From Gari tellinella (taxonomy: Eukaryota > Mollusca > Bivalvia > Cardiida > Psammobiidae), in NCBI GenBank assembly GCA_922989275.2, contig OV277874.1:17596154-17660153 (forward strand): a stretch of 64,000 nucleotides of DNA, written 5' to 3'. Positions 63,340-64,000 of the stretch are shown in pieces. Position 1 is the first letter of the stretch; every line of letters starts with the position of its first letter. Under the pieces are notes generated by a model. That model was not told where the DNA came from. It worked only from the letters and a program-made list of their open reading frames with translations, and made no database searches. A program made the translations under genes and the position numbers.

Positions 63340-64000
63340 TTATACATCTGACTCATCTTCTGAATCAGAAGATGAATCGATGCATTTTGGGATGTCGCTG
63401 GCATCCAGAATATTGTGGCCCCAATTCCGCACTCCTACATTACTGATATCAGTTTGGTATTTGGCAAATCCCAGATACCAAATGATAGCAGCAATGTGGG
63501 AGCAGACACCAACAACACGGGATCCTGCACGGCACTTGCAGAACCATGCTGTTACGTCAGTCTGGTTGAATTGTATCCATAGCAAATAAGTTTTTGCAGA
63601 TATATGCCGGCTTCTCATTCTCACTCTAATCAGGTTGGGATTTTCTGCATGAACATTTATGTCACAGTTGCCTTGCATGTGTTCTTGAATGTAGCTTGGG
63701 GCAAGCTTTAGCTGGTATACCCCACATGTCAGGGATCTAATCTGTTCCTCTGACAACCTGGGAAAGTGCTGGAGGTCACATTCCTGAACACTCTTCCAGC
63801 AGACAGACTTCCTTTCTAAGCTGTTTTCTTCAATATATATCTGCAGCCTATTTACATGTAAAGACAGTTCTCTTAACTTTGTAGCAAGAGTTGCTTCTTC
63901 TTCTTGGTCAGATCTTCCACATAGTGTCGGCAAGTATTTGTTACAGATGGCACATACTATGCGTACATAATCGCCTATGAAAGGTATCTGGCTGTTCGGT
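63340..64000 (-). CDS. SWIM zinc-finger protein, C-terminal part, possibly transposon-derived (5' partial)
   Basis: The frame is open from the window edge to a stop at 63340-63342; no in-frame ATG is seen, so the start lies beyond 64000. It has an acidic linker (SDQEEE), the phrase FPRLSEEQIRSLTCGVYQLK, then a SWIM finger: C-x-C (WFCKCRAGS) and C-x-H (VGVCSHIAAIIWYLG). A Ser/Asp/Glu-rich tail follows. SWIM domains bind DNA or protein and are common in MULE-type transposases and related proteins; this arrangement resembles a large multicopy family in cnidarian and mollusc genomes that I associate with DDE-type transposases. The catalytic part would be outside the window, so host gene against transposon cannot be settled here. 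Confidence 0.7.
   Translation of the reverse strand, partial: PNSQIPFIGDYVRIVCAICNKYLPTLCGRSDQEEEATLATKLRELSLHVNRLQIYIEENSLERKSVCWKSVQECDLQHFPRLSEEQIRSLTCGVYQLKLAPSYIQEHMQGNCDINVHAENPNLIRVRMRSRHISAKTYLLWIQFNQTDVTAWFCKCRAGSRVVGVCSHIAAIIWYLGFAKYQTDISNVGVRNWGHNILDASDIPKCIDSSSDSEDESDV

Overview
The window is animal nuclear DNA and most resembles a heterodont bivalve mollusc. The evidence is the AT-rich, intron-like non-coding sequence, bivalve-type repeats with tandem cores of about 160 bp, palindromic MITEs centred on a GATCAGACGCCG stem, tRNA-derived SINEs, and LINE and Penelope-like reverse-transcriptase relics. The phylum is an inference from repeat style. No bacterial operon, rRNA gene, genuine tRNA gene or CRISPR array is visible.

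The protein-coding content is small. Three tandem paralogues encode long C2H2 zinc-finger arrays on the + strand: 8772-10487 (20 fingers), 27565-29202 (19 fingers) and 39021-40748 (20 fingers, two of them broken). Each follows a conserved leader with a likely 3' splice site. A fourth leader at about 60725-61790 has no zinc-finger exon behind it. At the right edge (63340-64000, minus strand) lies the C-terminal part of a SWIM-zinc-finger protein that runs out of the window.

Layout. 1-5860: repeats. 5861-16780: segmental duplication copy A, holding ZNF copy 1, a Penelope-like pseudogene and a 15-unit satellite-cored element. 17100-24230: repeats, and a LINE ORF2 fragment split by about 2.6 kb of unusual AT-rich DNA. 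24230-32640: duplication copy B with ZNF copy 2. 32640-37800: mostly MITEs. 37805-41571: ZNF copy 3. 41600-59944: a dense, nested bed of MITEs, SINEs and LINE pieces. 60725-61790: the orphan leader. 61790-64000: a cluster of X-box-like motifs, MITE pieces and the SWIM gene.

The most unusual structure is in the mobile elements. TTAA-flanked hairpin MITEs (piggyBac-like by target site) sit at the same internal position in several copies of TA-flanked MITEs that begin CAGT and end ACTG (pogo/Tigger or Tc1-mariner-like). The composites therefore seem to have moved as units, and related hairpin cores occur in families with unrelated ends. In two composite families the terminal 54-71 bp is also amplified in tandem. 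The young zinc-finger cluster may be evolving within this transposon load, by duplication, gene conversion and finger amplification. Any role of the fingers in binding or silencing these repeats is conjecture.
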